From Tianweitania sp. UT-5YL-CI-8 (GTDB taxonomy: Bacteria > Pseudomonadota > Alphaproteobacteria > Rhizobiales > Rhizobiaceae), in assembly GCF_030010215.1 (NCBI RefSeq), contig NZ_JASCRR010000002.1, positions 62,001-126,000 on the forward strand: DNA of 64,000 nucleotides, given 5' to 3'. Positions 8,064-15,390 of this stretch are shown piece by piece. The stretch's first letter is position 1; every line of letters begins with the position of its first letter. The notes below the pieces were generated by a model. That model saw only the letters and a program-made list of their open reading frames with translations, ran no database searches and was not told the DNA's origin. Made by a program: the position numbers and the translations under genes.

Positions 8064-8582
8064 TCATTTGCCGCCGCGGGTGCTCTCGAACAGGAACCAA
8101 GCGCGGCGCTCGGCCTCGTCCACCCAGTTTTCAATCAGGCTGGCGGTTGCGATGTCACCATGCTCGTCACAAAGATTGTGTGCCGCCTTCATCAGCAAGA
8201 CCAGCGTGAGGTTGTCTTCGCGAAGCTCGGCCAACATATCGGCAGGGGTGACGAAGTCGGCATCATTGTCGAGGAGACGCTGCACTTTCGAAATATGGCC
8301 GATCGAGCGGAGCGTGGTGCCGCCGATCTTGCGGGCCCGCTCGGCAATGTCGTCGGTCATCGCGAAGATCTGCTCGCCTTGCTCATCGAGCATCAAGTGA
8401 TAATCACGGAAATGCGGGCCGCTCATGTGCCAATGGAAATTCTTGGTCTTGAGATAAAGGACGAAGACATCAGCCAGAAGGGCTGTCAACGCGCCGGCGA
8501 TATCGGCGGTAGCGTTCGTACCGAGGGCTGTCGGCGTTGCTAGCGGCGACTTGCGATGTTTTTCAGCAAGGGTGCGGTCCAT
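8064..8582 (-). CDS. Dps-family ferritin-like DNA protection protein
   Basis: Ferritin-like mini-ferritin of 172 residues that would oxidise and store iron with peroxide and may coat DNA. The inter-subunit ferroxidase motif is complete: KNFHWHMSGPHF, then DYHLMLDEQGEQIF and DDIAERARKIGG. The ATG at 8582 is preferred over the open-frame TTG at 8606 and an ATG at 8594, because TGGAG lies 6 to 7 bases before it. The residues before the helical core are basic and polar, as in DNA-binding Dps tails. It is followed on the same strand by the chloroperoxidase-type hydrolase. Confidence 0.92.
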   Translation of the reverse strand: MDRTLAEKHRKSPLATPTALGTNATADIAGALTALLADVFVLYLKTKNFHWHMSGPHFRDYHLMLDEQGEQIFAMTDDIAERARKIGGTTLRSIGHISKVQRLLDNDADFVTPADMLAELREDNLTLVLLMKAAHNLCDEHGDIATASLIENWVDEAERRAWFLFESTRGGK

Positions 8583-8944
8583 GATGGTCTCCATTGGGTT
8601 GTGCAAGTTGATGGAGACTTTTTAGGCGAGACGGCGAGCCCACAATATCCAATGCTTGGCTAGTCGAACCCATACGTTGGTATAGTTTCGCGTCTCCCCC
8701 CGCGGACGTTAAGTTCGGGGCTTAGGTTCTCGCGGGAAGACATGGCCGCGCTCGACGCCTGACAGTCGGCCGCCCTCTCTCTGCATCTTCGAAAGTCGCA
8801 ATCCGATCAAGGCCATTCCTGACGCACTGGCGATGGCCCTTCCTGAATGGTAATGATGAGGTTAGCTTACCGTGGAACGGCCGATTTTGGATTTGCTTTT
8901 TCAATGCGGAATGGCTTGATGGCGCAATCGTCATCTGTTGGAAA
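8583..8944. other. Intergenic region between Dps and the sensor kinase
   Basis: About 360 bases that should contain the promoters of the divergent dps-hydrolase pair and the kinase operon. No gene, clear repeat or confident promoter was recognised. Open frames here have no family resemblance. Confidence 0.5.
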
Positions 8945-10528
8945 TTGGCATTGCGCTCATTTGGTCTTGCGAACCCGAAACGAAGGCTGTCAAACTACGA
9001 GATAGGAGCTGTCTCTTTCGCTTTTCTGCTTGCCGCCACGGTTTTCTATCTCGATACGTTCACCGAAATTCAAAGCGCTCTTGCCACCCTCTATGTCATC
9101 ACGCTGCTTTTGTCGGCGGAAACACTGACAGAAAAAGGGACGCTGCTCTTGGCCGGCATCTGCATCGGCCTTTCGGCGCTCTCCTATATTGCAGGCCATG
9201 GACTGCATGGCGACCTTGCCGCAGCGCTCCGCCTTACAGTGGCGGTTGCCGCCATGGTCATCACCTGCCTGTTGATCATTCGAAACCAGCGCGCGCGTCT
9301 CGCTTTGATAAAATTCAACGCCGACCTGCAAAGCAGCGAGGAGCGCTATCGAACGATTTTCGAACAGAGCCGCGTCGCTCTATGGGAGCGTGACTACTCG
9401 CAGGTGCGGGCGCTGTTGATGAAGCTCCGTGAAAACGGCGTCTCGGACCTGCACGCTCATGCTCGGAACAATCCGGAGTTCATCTCAGATTGCATCGCCT
9501 GCGTTCCCACGGTTGCCGCCAACGCCGCCGCGCTCGAGCTCCTTGGCCATGTCGACGCGCGGAATATCAAATCCATGCGCCGCTATATTGCGCAGGACGA
9601 CGCAACGTTTCTCGATTTGATGGTGGCGATCTTCAACAGTGAAAGCTATTTCGAAGGAAAAGGCGCTATCATCGCCAGTGACGGCACGACCAAGCTGGTG
9701 TTGCTGACGGTTGGCTTTCCGGAAGACGTAGCCAACTTCAACCGTGTCATCGTCGGCATGTTCGATATCACCGAGCGTGAGATGGCGCAGAAAGCGCTGT
9801 TCGAAGCTCAGGCGGAACTCGCACGCGCATCGCGAGCAGCCACCATAGGCGCGCTTTCGGCGTCGCTCGCTCACGAACTCAATCAGCCCCTTGGAGCACT
9901 TGTCGTCAACGCGCAGACCTTGCAGCGTTGGCTTGATCGCGATCCACCGGATCTCGCGGCTGTTTCCCGATCGGCTGAGCGGATCGTTCGAGACAGCCAG
10001 CGCGCCAGCGATATCATCCAGAGCACGCGCTCCTTGCTGGGCAGGCGCAACCCGGTTATCGAGCCGGTGTCGCTGATCGACCTTGTCAGCGAAACGCGAG
10101 CCTTAATGGAGGGCGAGTTGCTCAGAAGCCGGGTTGCCTTTGAAACCAGCGCGGCAAGCGACATGCATACCGTGAACGCGGTTCGCATAGAACTGCAGCA
10201 GGTGCTGATCAACTTGATCACCAATGCTGTTCAAGCCATGGCAGCGACGCCAGAGGAACACCGAAGGATATTGGTGACGATCGGATCGGCTGATGGCCAG
10301 GAGGTAAGCGTCAAGGTTCATGACAGCGGCCCGGGCCTCGGCGCCGAAATCCTGCAAAACCTGTTCAAGCCGTTTTGCACCACCAAGGAAAGCGGTCTCG
10401 GCATGGGCCTATCCATCTGCCGCAGCATGCTGGAGGCCCGTGGCGGCACACTGACGGCTGCAAATCACACCGAAGGCGGCGCGCTGTTTGAAATGACCAT
10501 GCCGATCGAGGCTGCTGTCCATGAATGA
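8945..10528 (+). CDS. Membrane sensor histidine kinase, FixL/DctB-like
   Basis: Sensor kinase of about 527 residues. Four hydrophobic segments lie at roughly 20-115, followed by a PAS-like region (ERYRTIFEQSRVALW, 133-275) ending in DITEREMAQKALFEAQAEL. The HisKA box SLAHELNQPLGA has the phosphoacceptor His at 310, and the ATPase domain has INLITNAVQAM, HDSGPGLG and GLGMGLSICRS. The start is uncertain: the called TTG at 8945 has only a weak ribosome site and no in-frame ATG was found just upstream. It overlaps the FixJ-type regulator gene by 8 bases, so the two form a signalling pair. The signal is unknown; no haem-PAS His motif was identified. Confidence 0.88.
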   Translation: MALRSFGLANPKRRLSNYEIGAVSFAFLLAATVFYLDTFTEIQSALATLYVITLLLSAETLTEKGTLLLAGICIGLSALSYIAGHGLHGDLAAALRLTVAVAAMVITCLLIIRNQRARLALIKFNADLQSSEERYRTIFEQSRVALWERDYSQVRALLMKLRENGVSDLHAHARNNPEFISDCIACVPTVAANAAALELLGHVDARNIKSMRRYIAQDDATFLDLMVAIFNSESYFEGKGAIIASDGTTKLVLLTVGFPEDVANFNRVIVGMFDITEREMAQKALFEAQAELARASRAATIGALSASLAHELNQPLGALVVNAQTLQRWLDRDPPDLAAVSRSAERIVRDSQRASDIIQSTRSLLGRRNPVIEPVSLIDLVSETRALMEGELLRSRVAFETSAASDMHTVNAVRIELQQVLINLITNAVQAMAATPEEHRRILVTIGSADGQEVSVKVHDSGPGLGAEILQNLFKPFCTTKESGLGMGLSICRSMLEARGGTLTAANHTEGGALFEMTMPIEAAVHE

Positions 10529-11162
10529 TGCCAGAAAGTCCGCCAAAGCTCAGGGCAATGATATGCCCGTGGTCTATGTCGTTGACGACGACCCCTCCAT
10601 CCGCGAGGCTCTTGTCGACCTCTTCCTGTCGATACGCACCGAAGCGCACGCCTTCGAGGGCGCCCAGGATCTGCTTGAGAATGCCGATCTTCAACGGCCG
10701 GGCTGCATCCTGCTCGACGTCAGGCTGCCCGGCGCCAATGGTCTGGATTTTCAGCTTCATCTGGAGAAACTGGGTAACCGGATGCCGATCATTTTCATGA
10801 CCGGCCACGGCGATATCCCGATGAGCGTGCGCGCAATGAAAGCCGGCGCCGTCGACTTTCTGGCCAAACCGTTTCGAGATCAAGATATCCTCGATGCCGT
10901 TTCCGTGGCCTTCCAGAAGGACAGGGATGTCCGCCAGCAATCCGCGGCCAATGGCGCCGTTGCCGATCTGGCCAAGTCATTGACACGCCGCGAACACGAG
11001 GTGATGGCGGCTGTCGTCCAGGGCCTCATGAACAAGCAAATCGCCTTCAACCTTGGCATCAGCGAAATCACCGTCAAACTCCATCGCGGCAATGTCATGC
11101 GCAAGATGGAGGCTCGCTCGGTGGCAGATTTGGTACGCAAAGCCGAGCTGCTTGGGCTGTAA
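10521..11162 (+). CDS. FixJ/TodT-type response regulator with LuxR-type HTH
   Basis: Two-domain regulator of 213 residues. The receiver has the acidic pocket VVDDDPSIRE, the phospho-acceptor Asp66 in LLDVRLPG and the conserved Lys in LAKPF. The C-terminal LuxR/GerE helix-turn-helix (SLTRREHEVM to MRKMEARSVADLV, about 147-207) binds DNA. The gene overlaps the kinase gene, indicating coupled translation and cognate phosphotransfer. Targets may include the downstream single-domain receiver, zinc finger and oxidoreductase genes, but no operator was identified. Confidence 0.92.
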   Translation: MNDARKSAKAQGNDMPVVYVVDDDPSIREALVDLFLSIRTEAHAFEGAQDLLENADLQRPGCILLDVRLPGANGLDFQLHLEKLGNRMPIIFMTGHGDIPMSVRAMKAGAVDFLAKPFRDQDILDAVSVAFQKDRDVRQQSAANGAVADLAKSLTRREHEVMAAVVQGLMNKQIAFNLGISEITVKLHRGNVMRKMEARSVADLVRKAELLGL

Positions 11163-11621
11163 GTGGGAAAACCTAGACCCTTGTATGGTACAAGGATCCA
11201 TATCGAAGGCGCATATACCGGCCTGTTGATAACACGGCCAGCCAAAAAATTGTCCAGAAAACCAGTCATAGCTATCGTCGACGACGATAATTCAATCAGG
11301 GAAGCGCTCGACGACCTTGTGATGTCCTGCGGCTACCAGAGCAGATTGTTTTCGTCCGCAGAAGAGTATCTGGCGGATCAGGATGGTGCCTCAATCGACT
11401 GCATGCTCGTGGATGTCAAAATGCCAGGGCTCACCGGGATCGAGTTGCAGGCTCTGCTGAACGAACAAGCTACGCCCAAGCCGCCGATGATCTTCATGAC
11501 ATCTTATAGCGACAACCAAACGAGGGCGGCGGCCATGAAGGGCGGCGCTTTTGCTTTCCTCGGCAAGCCTGTCGATTTCGGCCAGCTCATTCAATGTCTC
11601 GAGAAAGCGCTGAAGCACTGA
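11163..11621 (+). CDS. Single-domain response regulator (receiver only)
   Basis: Receiver protein of up to 152 residues: IAIVDDDNSIREALDDL, phospho-acceptor Asp84 in MLVDVKMPG, and FLGKPV with the conserved Lys. There is no output domain. The start is uncertain: the GTG at 11163 follows the previous stop directly but adds about 30 residues before the receiver fold, and a later TTG just before SRKPVIAIVD is possible. Such receivers can compete for, or relay, phosphate from a kinase, as FixL/FixJ-associated single receivers do in rhizobia. Same operon as the kinase and FixJ-type regulator. Confidence 0.85.
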   Translation: MGKPRPLYGTRIHIEGAYTGLLITRPAKKLSRKPVIAIVDDDNSIREALDDLVMSCGYQSRLFSSAEEYLADQDGASIDCMLVDVKMPGLTGIELQALLNEQATPKPPMIFMTSYSDNQTRAAAMKGGAFAFLGKPVDFGQLIQCLEKALKH

Positions 11622-11655
11622 AGATGTTCCAACCTTAGCAAGGAGTAAGAAATCC

Positions 11656-11961
11656 ATGTCGCACGGCTGCTCACACACATCGACGATCCGCACGGTTCGC
11701 CCCAAAACGCTCGGTTGCGAGGAGTGCCTGGAAACGGGACAAGCGTGGTTTCACCTAAGACTTTGCCGGGAATGCGGCCATGTCGGCTGCTGCGATCAGT
11801 CTCCCGGTCGCCATGCCACTGCGCACTACCATGATACACGCCACCCAATCATCGAAGGTTACGATCCGCCGGAAGGATGGGGCTGGTGCTTTGTCGACGA
11901 GGTCATGGTGGACCTGCCGGACCAGACGCCGCAGCGTGGTCCGATGCCCCGATATTACTGA
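11656..11961 (+). CDS. UBP-type zinc finger domain protein
   Basis: Small protein of 101 residues made almost entirely of a ubiquitin-protease-type zinc finger: CSHTS, CEECLETG, HLRLCRECGHVGCCD, RHATAHYHDTRHPI and GWGWCFVDE give the cross-braced Cys/His pattern. In eukaryotes the fold binds the ubiquitin C-terminus. Bacterial copies are usually stand-alone or encoded next to a cNMP-binding thioredoxin-reductase-like protein, as here, 57 bases downstream. What it binds in bacteria is unknown; an adaptor role for the neighbouring oxidoreductase is inferred from position. Confidence 0.85.
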   Translation: MSHGCSHTSTIRTVRPKTLGCEECLETGQAWFHLRLCRECGHVGCCDQSPGRHATAHYHDTRHPIIEGYDPPEGWGWCFVDEVMVDLPDQTPQRGPMPRYY

Positions 11962-12018
11962 GACCGCGGCAAATCGTCGACGGCCTTTTCGAACCGTCTC
12001 AAGCTTGGAGAATAATCG

Positions 12019-13710
12019 ATGGCGGATCTCAGCGCCCGACAAGACCAGATGTTTCCGGTGCTCAACCCCCATCAGGTCGAAACGGCAAAACGCTTTGCCG
12101 GTAGCACGCCGCAACGTTTCGAAGCCGGTGAGTTCGTTTACAAGGTTGGTGACCACGCGGCGCCCGCCTGGCTCGTGCTTGAAGGGTCGATGGACGTGTT
12201 TCGCCATGAAGGCCTCTCGCGTGAAGCGCCGGTCATAACCCACGGCGTCGGCCAGCTTTCAGGCGAGGTCAATCAGCTTTCCGGCCGCCCCACGCTTGCT
12301 GGCGCACGTGCCGGAGCCGAGGGCTGCCTGGCGATCCCGTTCGACGCGACGCATCTTCGCGCCCTGGTCATCGGCTCCGCCGATGTTGGTGAAATCATCA
12401 TGCGCTCCTTCATCCTGCGCCGTGTCGGCCTGATCGACGCTGGCGCCGGCTCCGTGCTGATCGGTGCGACCGGCAGTGCTGCTTTGTCTCGCCTGCAGGG
12501 CTTTCTGGCCCGCAACGCCTTCCCCTATATCGTGCTGGATTCTGCCAGCGAGGGTGAAGGTCGCGACCTGATCGAACGTTTGGGCATCCTTGCCGCCGAG
12601 CTTCCTCTGATGGTCTGCCCCAAGGGCACGATGCTGAAGAACCCAACGGACATGGAAGCCGCAGCGTGTCTGGGCATGACGCCAGACCTCAAGCCCGGAA
12701 AGCTCTATGACGTCGCCGTCGTCGGTGCAGGTCCGGCCGGCCTTGCCACCGCTGTCTATGCTGCTTCCGAGGGACTGGATGTCATTGTCATCGACGAGCG
12801 CTCGGTAGGAGGACAGGCCGGCGCGTCGTCGCGGATCGAAAATTATCTCGGTTTCCCCACCGGAATATCCGGCCAGGCGTTGGCCGGGCGGGCTTATAAC
12901 CAGGCACTCAAATTCGGCGCTGAAATGGTCTTACCGGTCGCGGTGAACAGTCTGGTCGCGCCCGAGCGCGATTCTGGGGTGCTGACGCTGGAGCTCGCAG
13001 GTGGAAAGACCGTGACATCCCGCACAATCGTTATTGCCTCCGGTGCGCACTACCGGCGTCCTGATATCGGCCACATCGAACGCTTCGAGGGCAATTGTAT
13101 CTCCTATTGGGCCTCGCCAATCGAGGCAAAACTCTGCGCCGGCGAAGAAATCGCTCTTGTCGGCGGCGGCAATTCGGCCGGCCAAGCTATCGTTTTTCTG
13201 GCGCCTCAGGTCAAGAAACTGCATCTTGTCGTCCGGCGCGCGCTCGAAGATACGATGTCGCAATATCTGATCGACCGCATTAAGGCGTTCCCCAATGTCG
13301 AACTGCATATGCCCTGCGAAGTGACTGCGATCGAAGGCGATCCTGCGGGCGGTCTGAGATCCGCTACACTGCGCAACCGTCTGGATGGAAGCGAACGACA
13401 GCTGTCACTGCACCACCTCTTCCTCTTCATCGGGGCCGATCCGAATGCCGGCTGGATCAGCGGTCGCGTCCATACCGATGAAAAGGGCTTCATCGTCACC
13501 GGCCAATCCTTCGACGCGCTTTGCCGTTTCGCTCGCCAGCCTTTGCCGCTGGAAACCAGCCTGCCAAACGTCTTTGCCATCGGTGATGTCCGGGCCGGGT
13601 CGACCAAGCGCGTCGCGGCCGCGGTCGGGGAAGGTGCTGCCGTCGTTTCCCAAATCCACGCCGCACTCAGCCTGATGAAGACCCCCATTGAAGCATCCGC
13701 CGTTTCTTAA
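12019..13710 (+). CDS. cNMP-binding domain/thioredoxin reductase-like flavoprotein fusion
   Basis: Fusion of 563 residues. An N-terminal cyclic-nucleotide-binding-like domain (about 15-140) is followed by a thioredoxin-like segment (about 145-225) and a pyridine nucleotide disulphide oxidoreductase (about 228-550). FAD site VVGAGPAGLAT is at 235-244, the NAD(P)H site VGGGNSAGQA at 381-390, and the second FAD motif AIGDVRAGSTKRVA is near the end. At 363-367 the sequence is YWASP, where true thioredoxin reductases have the redox CxxC, so disulphide chemistry at that site is not possible. Part of the kinase/receiver/zinc-finger operon. Probably a nucleotide-gated flavin oxidoreductase of unknown acceptor. 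Confidence 0.85.
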   Translation: MADLSARQDQMFPVLNPHQVETAKRFAGSTPQRFEAGEFVYKVGDHAAPAWLVLEGSMDVFRHEGLSREAPVITHGVGQLSGEVNQLSGRPTLAGARAGAEGCLAIPFDATHLRALVIGSADVGEIIMRSFILRRVGLIDAGAGSVLIGATGSAALSRLQGFLARNAFPYIVLDSASEGEGRDLIERLGILAAELPLMVCPKGTMLKNPTDMEAAACLGMTPDLKPGKLYDVAVVGAGPAGLATAVYAASEGLDVIVIDERSVGGQAGASSRIENYLGFPTGISGQALAGRAYNQALKFGAEMVLPVAVNSLVAPERDSGVLTLELAGGKTVTSRTIVIASGAHYRRPDIGHIERFEGNCISYWASPIEAKLCAGEEIALVGGGNSAGQAIVFLAPQVKKLHLVVRRALEDTMSQYLIDRIKAFPNVELHMPCEVTAIEGDPAGGLRSATLRNRLDGSERQLSLHHLFLFIGADPNAGWISGRVHTDEKGFIVTGQSFDALCRFARQPLPLETSLPNVFAIGDVRAGSTKRVAAAVGEGAAVVSQIHAALSLMKTPIEASAVS

Positions 13711-14008
13711 AATCAAAACGACCCGCTGGCAGATGCCGGTTAACGGTCTGGGCTATGCTGCCGTCGTGGTTGAGATAGATGCGCTCCTTCGCCACAACAC
13801 CGATACGAGTGCCATGCTCGCAGCCGACCAGCCGGAGAATGCGCAGCAGGTCGGACTGGCCAACCAGTCCAGCCCCTCGCCCGGCGAGACCGTTCCTCGA
13901 GCGCCCGTAGATGCGAACGTCGTCTCCGGCCTGCTGTAGCATGATGCCGGCGAAGAGACCGCCGAGCGAACCGCCGACGATTCTGATCCGAAGCTGTTTT
14001 ATAACCAT
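13667..14008 (-). pseudogene. FAD-dependent aromatic monooxygenase, N-terminal stub
   Basis: An ATG at 14008, 4 bases after the MFS stop, opens the FAD-binding start of a PHBH-fold monooxygenase: IRIVGGSLGGLFAGIMLQQAG (interrupted here for length at VGGSLGGL), then GAGLVGQSDLLRIL. Similarity ends near 13720, and the frame runs into the end of the oppositely transcribed flavoprotein gene before stopping. Only about 95 of some 380 expected residues remain, so the gene is truncated. It was probably the second gene of an operon with the MFS transporter. Confidence 0.75.
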
Positions 14009-14012
14009 GACC

Positions 14013-15236
14013 TCACTTCTCGACCAATGTTGCAACGTGACCGCGCTGGTGGACGAGCTTGACCGCGAAGGCGGCGACGCCGAGAGCCGCGCCAAGCAGG
14101 CTGACGAGGTGCCAGCCTCCCTCACCCCATGCAAACGTCGCCATCGCCGAACCCGCAGCACCGCCAAGGAACATGCCCGTCATGAACACGGTGTTGAGGC
14201 GGCTGCGCGCATCGGCATCGAGCGCGTAGATGATGTGCTGGTTGGAAATCAGCGCGCTCTGTATGCCGAAATCCAGAACCACGACGCCGATGACCAGCGA
14301 GATGATCGACACCCAGGCGCCGAAGATCAGCCAGGCCGCGATCGTCAGGCCGGCACCGAGCCAGACCACAAAATGAGGACCGCGTTTGTCCGCGACCCGA
14401 CCTGCCAGCGGCGCCGCGAATATGCCGACCGCACCAACGATGCCAAAAAGACCTGCTACGTCGGCCCCGAGTTCGAAACTCGGCCCTGCAAGATAAAGCG
14501 CCAGAATGGTCCAGAAGGCTGTGAACGAGGCAAACAGGAAAGCCTGAACAGTCGTCGCGACCCTCAGCGCCGGATGGCTTTTCCAGAGTTGGCCGAGCGA
14601 CTGGAGCGCTTGAACATAGCGCAAAGTTGATGTCGGGCGGTGATGTGGCAACACCGCGAACATGAGACCCGCAGCAGCCAGCGCAAGCGGCACGCCAATC
14701 CAGAACATCTCTCGCCAGCCGGCGTGCTCGCCGACGAACCCCGACAAAGTGCGGCTGAACAATATACCCGACAGCACGCCTGCCATCACGGTCCCAATGG
14801 TTGCGCCGCGCTTTTCCGGTGCTGCCAGCGATGCCGCAAAGGGCACGATTTGCTGCGCCACCGTCGAACAAGCCCCGACGATGATCGATGCCAAGACCAG
14901 CATCCAAGCGGACGGCGCCAGTGCGGCAAGTACCAGCGCTGCCGCCAGCACCAGGAACTGAGCGATGATGATGCGGCGGCGGTTTAGCAGATCGCCGAGC
15001 GGCAGCAGCAGGAACAAGGCGGCCGCATAGCCGAGCTGAGTGGCTGTCGGCACCAACCCGGCAATGTGTTGGTCGCGGAACTCATGCTCGATAATGCCGA
15101 GCATAGGCTGATTGTAGTAGATGTTGGCAACGGCAATGCCGGCGGCAACGGCCATGGCCAGCAGTGCAACCTGCCCAATTCCGTCACCAGGAGTATCGGC
15201 TTCAATCCCGCCGTGTGTGGGACCTGACTTGTCCAT
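14013..15236 (-). CDS. MFS transporter (drug/aromatic efflux type)
   Basis: Inner-membrane major facilitator protein of about 407 residues with 12 predicted hydrophobic segments. Family marks include IYYNQPMLG in the first helix, GDLLNRRRII (motif A, loop 2-3) and VADKRGPHF (the equivalent loop 8-9). The ATG at 15236 is chosen because GGAG sits 7 bases upstream; the ATG at 15242 is closer to that site than is usual. It is divergent from the YdeP-like oxidoreductase gene with a palindrome between them, and followed by a truncated monooxygenase. Probably an exporter; substrate unknown. Confidence 0.88.
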   Translation of the reverse strand: MDKSGPTHGGIEADTPGDGIGQVALLAMAVAAGIAVANIYYNQPMLGIIEHEFRDQHIAGLVPTATQLGYAAALFLLLPLGDLLNRRRIIIAQFLVLAAALVLAALAPSAWMLVLASIIVGACSTVAQQIVPFAASLAAPEKRGATIGTVMAGVLSGILFSRTLSGFVGEHAGWREMFWIGVPLALAAAGLMFAVLPHHRPTSTLRYVQALQSLGQLWKSHPALRVATTVQAFLFASFTAFWTILALYLAGPSFELGADVAGLFGIVGAVGIFAAPLAGRVADKRGPHFVVWLGAGLTIAAWLIFGAWVSIISLVIGVVVLDFGIQSALISNQHIIYALDADARSRLNTVFMTGMFLGGAAGSAMATFAWGEGGWHLVSLLGAALGVAAFAVKLVHQRGHVATLVEK

Positions 15237-15314
15237 GATCATGCTCCAGTGCCATATTGATCTGGGCACAGGATATCCCGGGCGGCGTTGCAGTCACATT
15301 CAATTGACGTGTAC

Positions 15315-15342
15315 GCGAACCTATACATCGGTCTAGGTTCGC
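15315..15342. promoter_or_regulatory. Inverted repeat operator candidate between MFS and oxidoreductase genes
   Basis: GCGAACCTA at 15315-15323 and TAGGTTCGC at 15334-15342 form a perfect 9-bp inverted repeat spaced by 10 bases, the geometry of a dimeric repressor or activator site. A second, self-complementary GCATCGATGC follows at 15341-15350. The site lies in the 154-base gap between divergent genes, 49 bases before the oxidoreductase start. No regulator gene is adjacent, so the binding protein is unknown. Confidence 0.55.
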
Positions 15343-15390
15343 ATCGATGCGTTGAATGTTAGATTTTGTAACGGACGGAGTGGGACCTCG

